From Ciona intestinalis (taxonomy: Eukaryota; Chordata; Ascidiacea; Phlebobranchia; Cionidae): a DNA stretch of 64,000 nt. Of this stretch, positions 55,201-64,000 are shown in pieces. Position 1 is the first letter of the stretch, and each line of letters starts with the position of its first letter. Made by a program: the position numbers and the translations under genes. Under the pieces are notes generated by a model. It saw only the letters and a program-made list of their open reading frames with translations, was not told where the DNA came from and ran no database searches. The stretch spans positions 2,827,278 to 2,891,277 of the forward strand of contig NC_020175.2 of the NCBI RefSeq assembly GCF_000224145.3, in the 5' to 3' direction.

Positions 55201-55869
55201 TGCACGTAAATAATTATTTCAAGCAGAATAACAGCGGTAGCATACATACGGGTTTAGGCCTATACTTAAGACTGTGTATACCTTATTGCCCGCTACGAAA
55301 CTTTGTTTTACCTTACAACTCACATAAAGTTTTATCTCAAATGTGGTTTAACTTTTAAATTAAACCGCAAACTAACTACCGTAAAGACTTTAAATAAAAA
55401 TAATTCCGTACAAAAAAGCTAGCTAATAAAGAACTGCAAAAGTACTGTTGTTTAAGTTAAAATTATCGGACAAAATTAATCACGAACCTTCGTTTCTGTA
55501 GCAGTGGCAGAAGACAGCTCCTCTAGTTTCCTCTGTTGTGCCAAGGCGCTCAGCTTTGCTCGCAACTGGGAAACAAAGTCCGGATTTCTCCAAATCGTGT
55601 TTAAATCCTTTAGCAAATTTTCAGGTACTCTCAGAAAAACAACCGTTAACATTACTGATTATTTGCGCATCAGGATAGAACGATTTGGAATGTCCCAAGT
55701 GGTAAAACCAAAATTTATCATTCGAAATAAATAAAAACAAGTTTGGTAGCATATTCATTTTATTACTGTTTAAACTTACCTTATTCTTTTTGTTTTTATT
55801 TTTCTTGGGTTTTAGTTTTGCGCGTTTCTTGGTTTTGAATTTAGGTCTACGTTTTGCTTTCTTTGCCAT
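46282..55869 (-). CDS. NAP1-family histone chaperone with long acidic C-terminal tail
   Basis: Fifteen exons (55780-55869, 55488-55607, 55037-55189, 54374-54576, 54073-54185, 53383-53541, 52792-52986, 52151-52291, 51235-51355, 50857-50948, 49372-50091, 48717-48891, 47468-47598, 46901-47056, 46282-46367) join in phase to 884 residues. Residues 1-30 are almost all Lys/Arg (nuclear or nucleic-acid binding). Residues about 122-462 cover the NAP domain in order: an N-terminal dimerisation helix (RFQRDVYELEKIYINKYYKP), ENFWLTAMMNSDPI, FRANPFFTNPVISKRYVIDL, TNIDWYKPP, KSFFNFFKSNW and DYRVGAYIRDVLIPRAYFIY. These match the family landmarks FWLTV, YFTNEVL, IDWK, SFFNFF and DFEIGHFLRERIIPRAVLYF. Usual NAP1 proteins have about 390 residues; here a disordered acidic tail of about 420 residues follows. 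The exon 2 and exon 13 acceptors are inferred from phase. Confidence 0.82.
46444..46640. mobile_element. MITE, same family
   Basis: TATAGTAGGGAGGGGGAAG to CCCCCACAGTACTATA; tandem with the next copy. Confidence 0.85.
46646..46839. mobile_element. MITE, same family
   Basis: AGTACTGTAGGTAAGATGGG to CCCACCCTACTATA. Confidence 0.82.
47318..47445. mobile_element. MITE, same family, right end lost
   Basis: AAGGGGTGGGGTAAGATGG; breaks off near exon 13 of the NAP-like gene. Confidence 0.72.
47637..47837. mobile_element. MITE, same family, intact
   Basis: TATAGTAGGGTGGGGGAAGA to CTCCCACCCTACCGTATA; about 40 bases from the exon 13 acceptor of the NAP-like gene. Confidence 0.86.
47850..48280 (+). mobile_element. 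SINE interrupted by a MITE
   Basis: SINE body 47850-47948 (CTCCAACCCAGTGGCCCG) and tail 48165-48280 flank the MITE at 47950-48144. Confidence 0.72.
47950..48144. mobile_element. MITE, same family, intact, inside a SINE
   Basis: TATAGTAGGGTGGGGGGAGA to CCCCACCCTACTGTA. Confidence 0.87.
49096..49294. mobile_element. MITE, same family, diverged left end
   Basis: GTACTTTTGGGTAAGGTAG to TCTTACCCCACCCCACTATA. Confidence 0.78.
50136..50541 (+). mobile_element. MITE with 17-bp terminal inverted repeats TACCCTTTTTGCATGGT
   Basis: Starts TACCCTTTTTGCATGGT and ends with its exact complement, about 400 bases apart, with TA-rich flanks (possible TA target duplication). In intron 10 of the NAP-like gene. 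Confidence 0.75.
50993..51147. mobile_element. MITE, same family, internal deletion
   Basis: CAGTAGGGTGGGGGAGATGG to CTTCATCTCACTATA. Confidence 0.78.
51400..51860 (-). mobile_element. SINE interrupted by a MITE
   Basis: Tail 51400-51490 and body/head 51668-51860 (GGCTGACATTTTAGACAGC, ending GACGCCGGGC) flank the MITE at 51493-51666. Confidence 0.75.
51493..51666. mobile_element. MITE, same family, inside a SINE
   Basis: ATAGTGGGGAGGGGAAAGA to CCCCCACAATACTATA. Confidence 0.82.
51955..52098 (+). mobile_element. SINE tail half
   Basis: AATAATCACCCACAACGTAA to AGTTACATTCATTC. Confidence 0.78.
52548..52735. mobile_element. MITE, same family, ends decayed
   Basis: AGTACCGTGAAGGAGATGGG and a typical interior; right end decayed. 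Confidence 0.72.
53144..53331. mobile_element. MITE, same family
   Basis: TATAGTGGGTTGGGGAAAA to CCCCCACCCTACTTA. Confidence 0.83.
53855..54051. mobile_element. MITE, same family, intact
   Basis: TATAGTAGGATGGGGGAAGA to CCCCCACCCTACTATA; 22 bases from the donor of NAP-like exon 5. Confidence 0.87.
54590..54815 (-). mobile_element. SINE, head missing
   Basis: GAATGAATGAATG tail, TTTATCCTCGCGTGACTGG, decayed body. Confidence 0.75.
54868..54948. mobile_element. MITE, same family, short remnant
   Basis: GAGGTGCGGGGAGGAATGTC joined to TACCCCAACATACTATA. Confidence 0.65.
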
Positions 55870-57062
55870 TTTGTTTAAAATATTTTATTTGCTATACGCA
55901 GGATTTATTTTACGTGAATAACAAAATTTATCTCCAACGTAAAAAGTATGAATTAGTGTGACGTAATACTTTAATTATTACATAACATTTAAATCAGAAA
56001 TACGATATTTTATATGGTAAAACAAAAGTAAAATGGCTTCATGTAATAAAAAAGTAATGTACTGTTCATGAACCACTTAGGATATTTTTTAGGAGTTTAT
56101 GGTACTGTCTGAGAAATTATACGCGAAATGGGCCTTGTCAGTAGCTCCCCGAAATTTTAAATTATCTTTCAAAACGGTCCAACAATTCTATTTTTGGCGG
56201 GTAATAAAAAAAAGTTACCACTGAGCGTATATGAGATGTATGTAGCTGACTACTGCATAGATAATGTGTAGGTATGATTTTACAAAAGATAGTTAGTGTT
56301 TATTTTAGTCAGTTCATATCAGTATAATGTTGACGTTCTTTTGACGTTTATTGTAGTTGTTAAACATGCAACGTTTGATATTTATGTACGCAAGTTTTGT
56401 TGAAGTCATATGTGTTTAACTGAATAATTAAACAACAGTTCTTGGTTAACCAACCTATGTTTGATTTTATAGTTAGTTGGAATTTATTTCATGCGGTAAT
56501 ATTTATTGACTAGATCTTTTAAATGAACTGGTTTATTTTCATAAAACACGAGTCTGTACGAAAAATTACCAACTTTTACTTTAAATAAACAATAAGTATG
56601 CGACTGAAATACTATTACTAAAAATGCTACTGAGATATAGTTACACGGGTATACAACAATGATTTATACAAATATAAAGTATTTACAGCCTTGTGTCTCA
56701 CTCTCTACTAATACACCTATCTTAAAAGTTTTTGTAAAGTCACTTTATTTACCCTTACATGTTTTGCACATTTAGGAACTTAATTTTTCATTACACATTA
56801 AAAGGCAGTAAGTTTAGTTTTGATTGTGTTGAGAAGTTGCAAGGGAGCAGTCCAAGCTTGATGAAATCGTGTTCTAAAAGTAAAATAATTTTTACTAACT
56901 AAACTTTGCCAAAAAAATGAGAAGTAAATGGGCTATTTTATGTTTATTCTTTAAATACAGGATTAATATAGCAACACAGTGAGTTTTTACGATTATGATG
57001 TTTTAAATAGACTTAAATTTTTAAAGGCATTTTTGAAACTATATAAAGCTATGCTATACCTA
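55870..57062. other. intergenic region upstream of the NAP-like gene
   Basis: About 1.2 kb of AT-rich DNA with no coding exon or recognisable repeat. It must contain the NAP-like promoter. An AATAAA on the minus strand at 56943-56948 may end the upstream GPCR transcript. Confidence 0.45.
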
Positions 57063-59761
57063 TTATACCTGAATAACAGTAGTCTGAGCAGGTTGCTTTT
57101 TCTTCCATGGAAGTTTTGACCTTATGTTAGCCATAAATTTTCTAAAGTCATTATCACGAACACTGTATATCCCAACATTTATAACACTGTGAAAAAACAA
57201 AAATTATTTATATATATACAATGTGTTTGTTTTGTTTAATCTTAGATTAATACAAGTTAATACAATAATGGATTATATAAATCAGAATTGTACGTAAAAT
57301 ACCTGTTGAGCATGATTGTGTAGTAGCATGTCAGATACCCTATTACAGAACACCCATCAACAAACACTAGTATGTACAAGACCAGCATTGGCACTGTCAT
57401 TTTAAGTATAAGTGGTTTTTAATTAAGTTCCAAATAGTACATAGACAGATATTATATTCCTACTTACTTAAACTAAGTATGAAACCAAACTCCATCATAA
57501 GTAAAGTTTTGTAAGCTGTCTTTTCTCGTTTGAACAAAATATCATTCACTTTTTGAACTGAAGTTCTTTTAAATGTTTTCCCTCTTTTGTAAACAACAAA
57601 TCCAGTAGCAATTGTGAAGAATGTCTTTGAAAACAGTATGTGTTGATATTTTAAATTCTCTACAATATATTTCTGGGCATTCTGGTTTGCTAAGACTATT
57701 TGAAAGAAAACAAAACTTCAAAGAAAACAGATAGGTTGATGGTATTGTAGTGATCGACGTGTGAAAGCGGGCGATAAGAATGTTACCGTTGTAATTCCAC
57801 GCTTACCGATGTTGTATGTTTACTGGTTTAATGATATTGTGTGAGTCCACGTACCGATATTGCCTGACAACGGAAACTGTCACAATTTCCTAGCTGTTTC
57901 CTAATTAAGATGCGTGGCTGCTGGCAGGATTTATCGTTGTAAATTGTGTGTGAACTATGCTCAATACCCAGACATTGTATCTGTAGTTACGTTATGTGTG
58001 ACTGGCGGTAAGCCTGGAGGCTGACGTGTTCCCTTCTTCTCACAACTCTCGTCTGTATAAAAGATGGCTGCGCCATGTTTCGGCACGCATTGAGCCGTAA
58101 ATTCTGCTATCGTTATCGTATCGTTACGTCACTGTCAAGTTACTAATAAAGGAGTATTAAGTGTTGATCTGGTTCCAATTGATCGGTGATTAAACGAGGT
58201 ACAGCATCTAGTACGCGCGAAGAGGAGTACGATAGGACCAGACCCAACAGTATGTATTTATGGGTATTTACAGTTATAAGCTTGTGTGCAAAAGTTACCG
58301 AAAAAGTTTTATATACTATACACTGCTTACCGTGATAGAGAACAACAGCAGCAAAGTACATATGCTCGTGACCATTAGAGTCATAAAATCTTGAATACTG
58401 TTAACATTGCTAGGTGAGGATAGGTACAGAAACACCATTGGTGAGTATCCAAAGTCATAATTTGACTCCAAAATTACTATACGAAAAAGGTTGCATTTAG
58501 GAAGCTTGTTTATGTTTTTTTATAATATTTAAACACTAATTACCTGGAAAAATAGCTTCTGTCATAATTAATATCCACACAATGAGTAAATTCCAATGTG
58601 GACGCCTTGATGAAGCCACCTTGTACTTTAATGGCCACTTGATTGCATAAAAACGATTGTAACTTAAATATAACAGATGGTCAAATGGAGCTATTAATGT
58701 GAGCATGTAGAAAGTGCAACCGATGGCAGCTCCAGGTGTGGCCCATGTTTGAAGGAAGTTCATATTTATTTGTAGTGGTGTCGAGTATAAGGTTTTTATG
58801 GCATTGGGAATGGAAATGGAAACCAATTGCAATCCTAAAATTCATTTTATAAAAGCAATAGAAAGAAAGTTTTATTAAACACAGTGAAATTTATATTTAA
58901 GTTAGGTGTAAGAGGTTTTAGGACTTGATTTATCTTACCAACAAATAGGTCGGACATTGCAAATGACGTTTAATGTAATTAAATTTGCTAAACTGTTGAA
59001 AGCAATCTTATTAAACACAGTGAAATTTATATTTAAAGTCAGGTATAGGAAGTATTTAATGATTTGATTCATCTTACCAACAAATAGGTCTGACATTGCT
59101 AATGACATTTTAATGTAATCTGCTCTCATTCGGAAAATCCTTGGTTTGTGAAATACAGATGCAATGACAAGAGTGTTAGCAAAAAAGTTTGCAGTTGCCA
59201 GTACAACCATGTACAATATTATAAGGTAGAAACCATATTGCCTAAAAAGTAAACTGTTTAATAAATCGAAAAATTGTTTGTGTTGTTACGCTTTAGCCAA
59301 GTTATCATTGTGCATTATTTTACATATATTAGTATGTCAGATATTTATACACTGTTTACAACATAATCTTCAAAGGATTTGGTTTAGTTTTTGAATATGG
59401 TAATTACTATGAGCTACACGCCTACCCCTACACAATATAATTTATTAAAACATATTTAAATAATGACGAGCTACTATTACTATTGTGTTGTACTGCTGTA
59501 ATTTATGCTAACAAATCTGCTACAGTTTAATCCGCTTTAAAAACAAAAGTTAGTCACAGCTCTGTTGACTTTGAAATTCTCTTTCTCAACTTACCTGCAT
59601 GTAGGGCATGATAACAGCACTGTGTGGTTGCTACAAACTACGGTAGTTTCAACATCACAAAACAATGTCCAATTCATAAGGTTCAACACATTTGAAGAAT
59701 TAGATGTATCACTTTTTACATTATCAATGATAAGGTTGTATGGAACAAATTCTTCTTCCAT
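57063..59761 (-). CDS. rhodopsin-class GPCR, orphan (copy A)
   Basis: Seven exons (59595-59761, 59078-59241, 58544-58834, 58331-58476, 57468-57624, 57303-57393, 57063-57186) total exactly 380 codons including the stop. The extracellular N-terminus (about 55 residues) has N-glycosylation sites (NSS, NWT, NHT) and several Cys. Seven hydrophobic segments follow. Class-A landmarks: the TM1 Asn in ANTLVIASVFHKP, SLAMSDLF in TM2, a TM3 Cys, YNRFYAIKWPLKY in place of DRY, a TM4 Trp, and SVINVGIYSVRDNDFR in place of NPxxY. The CWxP motif of TM6 is absent, and the second loop has no Cys for the usual disulfide. No retinal Lys is seen in TM7, so it is not an opsin. The ligand is unknown. It forms a tandem pair with the next gene. 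Confidence 0.86.
57746..58249 (+). mobile_element. solo LTR in intron 4 of GPCR A
   Basis: A 504-base block starting TGTAGTGATCG and ending CCCAACA (TG...CA), flanked by GTAT on both sides (57742-57745 and 58250-58253). Inside are a TATAAAAG box at 58056 and an AATAAA at 58145, the U3-R order of an LTR on the plus strand, antisense to the host gene. No internal retroelement sequence adjoins it, so it looks like a recombination remnant, probably of the Ty3/gypsy type. Confidence 0.72.
58938..58982 (-). pseudogene. duplicated fragment of GPCR A exon 2
   Basis: A roughly 110-base segment (about 58872-58982) repeats 59008-59120, including the last ~40 bases of exon 2 and its splice donor. The copy is diverged (an indel breaks the frame) and has no acceptor. 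Confidence 0.75.
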
Positions 59762-61254
59762 TGCAATAATGCCTCTGTCCTCTGCTTTAATTGTTACATT
59801 GAATTAACGTTACTGCAATGTCTTAAAATTATATCAAATGAAATGAAACTGCATTTCTATATTGGTCTTTTTTTATTTTATGACACGTAGTATGAATCAT
59901 ATGAATCTAATTTATTTCTCTATCCTCCCCAAGTTTTTTAAATAAGTTCTCCACCCTCCCCAAGTTTTTAAATAAAGAGAATTTATTTTAGTTGTAGTGC
60001 TAATGCCTGATTTAGTACCATTCAAAATCGAGACCTATTTAAGGATCTACTCAACATTTAAAACTATTGTAATATTTAAATCTAGTTACCACTTCTAACT
60101 TCCTAATTATCTATGAGAGGTATCTCATACATTCTAACATCAACCTTTAATAAATCCAATCTGTTTTAAGACTGATCGCTATGTGTGACCTAAAATTAAT
60201 ATTGGCTACATTTTTGTTTTTATTGGAAATTATTGCGTTTTTTCACACCTTTTTACATCACACATATTATCTTCAGTGGTACAGATGGCTAATCTTTTAT
60301 AAGCTAACATTTACTCTCATCGGTGTATCACTAATACGTGCCAACACGTTGAATTTTTTTATCTCAACAGTTGATGGTAAACAACAGGTCTATGACAAAC
60401 ATTAATTTTTGTAATGTTGAATTCATTGAAACAGTGAAAAAAATATTTAATTGTTTTAATTGTGCTGCTTTTTGTAGATGGTAACCGGTAAACAATGACA
60501 TGCAATTTGGCAAATTTAATAATCTTGTTAATTGTGAAAGATTCCAAAATCACATTTTTTTCTTTCTTTCTAGCAGTGTTTTTTTCAAAGTTAAGTGATG
60601 AACAAGACTTAATGAATGACAGTTGCATATTTACCAATTGTTCAATCATTTTTTCAATTGGTTAAATAATTAAACTTAATCTATAAATTATTAAAATGAT
60701 TTATCAGTGTGAAGATGTGTATAACAAACGAAAAAATCATTTGTATGCCCTCAGTTTTGTTTACTAAGATTATATCTGTTTACTATTTTAGTGTAATTTT
60801 CTTAACACATATTTATTATTTACCTACCTAAAAATTCTTAAAATGACTCATCAGTGTGAAGATGTGTTAAATTAACAAATAATAAATTATTTGCCTTTAG
60901 TTTTGTTTCCTGAGGTTATCTGTTTGTAATGTAATCTTAGCACATATTTACCTACCTCATCTAACAGATGTTAAAAATTATGATTCAAACCCTCTTCAGG
61001 TAATACTTAATCAAATCCTTTTTCTGCAGGTAAACATAGTTATCTTTACTTGATAGTAATTTATAAAGCAGGTTGTTCTAAAATTTTTATTGCTAACTAA
61101 TAATCCACCCAAAATTTGAAAAATATGTGACCGAAGAGACAAAATAAAAGTCATTCATTCAAATATTATTTTTCATAGTTTTACACTTTCTTGGATATTT
61201 TTTTACGACTATGGTGTGTTCAAGCTTAGATATATAACTTATGCAAGTGTTTCA
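59762..61254. other. intergenic region between the two GPCR genes
   Basis: No coding exon seen. It contains a local direct duplication: about 60690-60790 resembles 60836-60940 (both with ATCAGTGTGAAGATGTGT). The GPCR A promoter should lie just above 59761. Confidence 0.45.
60690..60945. repeat. local direct duplication
   Basis: Two diverged copies about 146 bases apart share AAAATGA, then ATCAGTGTGAAGATGTGT, and CAGTTTTGTTT or TAGTTTTGTTT further on. Confidence 0.55.
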
Positions 61255-61260
61255 TTTATT
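61255..61260 (-). terminator. poly(A) signal of GPCR B
   Basis: AATAAA on the minus strand 54 bases past the stop codon at 61314. Confidence 0.6.
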
Positions 61261-61313
61261 TTGCACCCACAGAAAACACTTTAAATACATTCTTAAATGT
61301 CCTGTGTTCATCT

Positions 61314-64000
61314 TTAACCAGTTGTTGGTGGCGAAGCTTTGAAAAGTTTGCTTCTCCCACAAACTTTGGTGATAAATGTTCGAAACTCTTCGTCCCTTGT
61401 ACTGTAGATCAGTACGTTTACCAGGCTGTGAACATTACAGTATATTAGCGTTAATGCGGGACTTCATCGGCCAACGCCATAGTGATTTGAGCCTTTGTTG
61501 CTGCCAATTTAGTGCGAGCGTGTACGCCGTACGGCAATAAGACATTAAACGATTAACAGTCCTAAAATCTACCAATTGAATGAATGTAACTTACATTATT
61601 CTCGCATGGCCGGAAAACGACAGTCGTTATAACATGGGTTTATTACCTCGTGCCAGCCTACGAGTTACCGGGTATTTTGTGGGTAAATATTATTTTTTAT
61701 ATTTTAATTGCTTGGTCAAAAACGTTTAGGTCGAATTTGGTAGAATTGGCCATTATTTAAGAGTGAGAGAAATGTGGTTGTTGTACCTGTTAAACATCTT
61801 CATGTAGATACATATTAGCAGAGCACTCTTTGCCGCCTTCCCCGTGTAGAAAAGTCCAAACCAAACAAAAATTGGACCTGAAAATAGTTTGCATTATTAA
61901 ATTTTACCAAAAAAAAGTTGAAAACTTCCTTGAAACTGTATATTTATGTGATGGTGGGATATGAAATACGAACGTGTTTGACTTGTTTGTTTGGATATTT
62001 GGAGCGGAAATCGGTTACTAGATACAGCCGCAAATATATTATGGTAGGACCGGGGAAGATAGGACACCTTCAGCACATTTTGTCCAAATAAAATGGAAAG
62101 AGTGAAGAGACAATAAAATAAATGTATGTTCTATCTCCCCCAACCTACTGTATATATAGTGGGATGGGACACCTTTTCCTTTTCATACGGTTTTCTCGTC
62201 CCGCTTGGTAGTAAACAAAAAACATTCAAAGAAATATAAAACCGTATCCTTACGAGTCTAATAGACCGTTATTATTTGTTTAAAACATGGTCAGGATGTT
62301 TGGATATTACGTGCTAAAGGTGTCTCATCTTCCCCCACACCACTATACCACTGCTAACATAGAACACTAATCTAAAAAAAAAGCGAACGCAGCTAAAACG
62401 TCATGGAAAATGATTTGTAAAATGTGATTTGCCTACTTAATGTGATTGAGAATCCGAAATCCATAAGCAATAAATTTTTCAGGACAACAATGTCTCGTTT
62501 GTTTAAGCATCTGGTAACAGTACTGGATTGCGCAATATCGCCGCGGTTGTGGCGAGCTCTCAGTACGAAGAAGCTGGACAACACATTAAAGGAGGACTGC
62601 AAAGAACGCACATATCGTTGTTGTAAACATACTGTATAGCTATCACAAAATTCGACAAATTTCGTACGGAATAATTACATACGACAGGTTTTTCTGAATT
62701 GAATAAATAAATGACACTTTACTGTCCTTACGTGAAGAAACAATTCAATAAAAAGCATAATGCGGGTGTCGTTTTCAGACACCTAGTACGGTTGCAATTT
62801 ATTACAATTTTATTTTTATTCGTGACTTTATAGGCGGCTGCATTTTTGCATATTTTTTGTTTTTTCTGACATCTTGGACAACCCATTAGTGACCACTGGG
62901 TTAGAACAAGACTCACAAATACGCCCTTACTGCGGTCATACGTTCCGATGCCAACGAACCATGCCACAACAATAAAACCAATATTTTTTTCTTACCATGC
63001 TTATGTACGACAGTGATAGAATTATGAGACTGACAGCAACTATGCCGAAGTCCGTTGACGTTGTTGCAACAGTGTGTGGAAGATAGAGAAACACATGCGG
63101 TGTATAACCGCATTGAAACACTTGGGGAAACCAAGCTGTTGTAATACAAAACTGTTTATCTTCACTTCTAAGACATACTAATATGTTATTCCAATTACCA
63201 GCAGCTTGAACTAGTATACGAAAAATACATTGTATGGTTATGCTTGCTTTGCGCTTAACCTTCTGGTACGGTAGTTTTTACCTGCGTATGATGCAGCAAC
63301 CGTTGCACAGATCCACACTAAGCATATTTTTAAAGCAACATATTTCTTCCCTTGAGTCCTGGTGTATAGCGGCCACTTTATCACAGCGAAAAACGTGTAA
63401 CTCAACAGCGTCAGGTTGAACAGTGGTGCAGTAATGGTTAACATGAAGAAGCAACCAGCTACAAACGCATCAGGGCTTAAGAATCTTTTGAGATATTCGG
63501 TGTAGATTTGCTCCGGAGTGGAGTACATTGACCATACCACGTTTGGAATAGTGATAGCTACGATTTGTATGCCTGTTGTTCAAAAAATGTGAAGGAAAGA
63601 GGTGTTTGTAGAATCGTCTATATAGTCTTAATTCAAAATTGATCAAAACTGAAAAAATAGTGTTACCGGACAAGAAATCCGCTGCAGCTAGTGATGCTTT
63701 GATGTAATCAAGAGTTGTCGATCGTTTTCGAGATTTGGTCAACACCGAAGCAATAACAAGACCATTACCCACAAGAATAAGCGTTGCCAGAAGTGAAACC
63801 ATTACAATGAATCCAATGAAAATAGCAGGTCTAAATAACAAACTTAATTACTTCGCAAGTTTAACGTGAGACCCACATGCGTGCTTAGAACAATTACTGG
63901 TTTTATATGTTAATATAAATTTATTACCTGCATGATTGACAAGTAAAAAGCTCCACGTCAGCACACACAGCGTTCACGTCATCGTTACAAAATGTGACGG
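61314..64000 (-). CDS. rhodopsin-class GPCR, orphan (copy B, 5' truncated by window)
   Basis: Exons 63928->64000, 63667-63830, 63282-63572, 62996-63135, 62437-62596, 61787-61877 and 61314-61425 match copy A exon for exon: exons 2, 3 and 6 have identical lengths (164, 291, 91 bases) and all phases agree. The visible N-terminus (FCNDDVNAVCADVELFTCQS) keeps the Cys pattern of copy A. Class-A landmarks: GNGLVIASVLTK in TM1, SLAAADFL in TM2, LVNVLIYSTRDEEFR at the end of TM7. DRY is replaced by LSYTFFAVIKWPLYT, lacking even the Arg, and the CWxP motif is absent. The second loop has a Cys (FQCGYTPH) that copy A lacks. The start codon is outside the window. Confidence 0.85.
61572..61692 (-). mobile_element. 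SINE tail half
   Basis: TCGCATGGCCGGAAAACGAC to GGTATTTTGTGGGTAAA, in intron 6 of GPCR B. Confidence 0.75.
62039..62152. mobile_element. MITE, same family, internal deletion
   Basis: TATGGTAGGACCGGGGAAGA to CCCCCAACCTACTGTA; abuts the next copy. Confidence 0.76.
62153..62346. mobile_element. MITE, same family
   Basis: TATATAGTGGGATGGGACAC to CCCCCACACCACTATA; in intron 5 of GPCR B. Confidence 0.8.
62862..62942 (-). mobile_element. SINE body fragment
   Basis: TTGGACAACCCATTAGTGAC then TACGCCC. Confidence 0.65.

Noticed and set aside
57303..57393. Opsin identity for the GPCRs
   Set aside because: TM7 has no Lys for retinal attachment in either copy.
1..64000. CRISPR arrays, bacterial operons, phage or toxin systems
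   Set aside because: None seen; the gene structure is eukaryotic throughout.

Overview
The window is eukaryotic nuclear DNA, most likely from a tunicate of the genus Ciona. Every gene is split by short GT-AG introns, the sequence is AT-rich, and introns are packed with two repeat families: a tRNA-headed SINE of about 300 bp and a short inverted-terminal-repeat MITE (ends TATAGTAGGGTGGGGGAAGA). Both look like the SINE and MITE families described for Ciona; the species is an inference. Many ORFs of 60-130 codons here are repeat read-through or exon fragments, so I rebuilt the genes by joining exons across splice sites and checking that reading phase is kept at every junction.

Layout. (1) 1-37064, minus: a giant gene of at least 50 coding exons and about 2,835 codons, still open at the window edge, recognised as CFAP54, a central-pair protein of motile cilia. 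(2) 37582-40371, minus: a 6-exon Golgi sulfotransferase of the heparan/uronyl 2-O-sulfotransferase family. (3) 41170-44611, plus: a 7-exon GT8 glycosyltransferase resembling glucoside xylosyltransferase (GXYLT); genes 2 and 3 are head to head with about 800 bp between starts. (4) 45332-45640, minus: a 102-codon single-exon candidate for a one-pass membrane protein. (5) 46282-55869, minus: a 15-exon gene with a complete but divergent NAP1-type histone chaperone domain followed by a novel acidic tail of about 420 residues. (6) 57063-59761 and 61314->64000, minus: two tandem rhodopsin-class GPCR genes with identical exon/phase structure; the second runs off the window.

Repeats and assembly. SINEs dominate 2-40 kb and MITEs 36-54 kb. 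There are also three hAT-type MITEs, three TTA/TWA-flanked MITEs with 24-bp inverted ends, two related TACCC-ended elements and a solo LTR inside a GPCR intron. Two N gaps are present. The 50-N gap at 20883 separates two diverged copies of the same 1.15-kb segment (probably two haplotypes), and the 500-N gap at 34566 lies between identical 28-bp sequences inside one MITE, so it is probably spurious.

No operon-like functional grouping is evident. The two glycan enzymes share a promoter region, and the other neighbours look unrelated in function.
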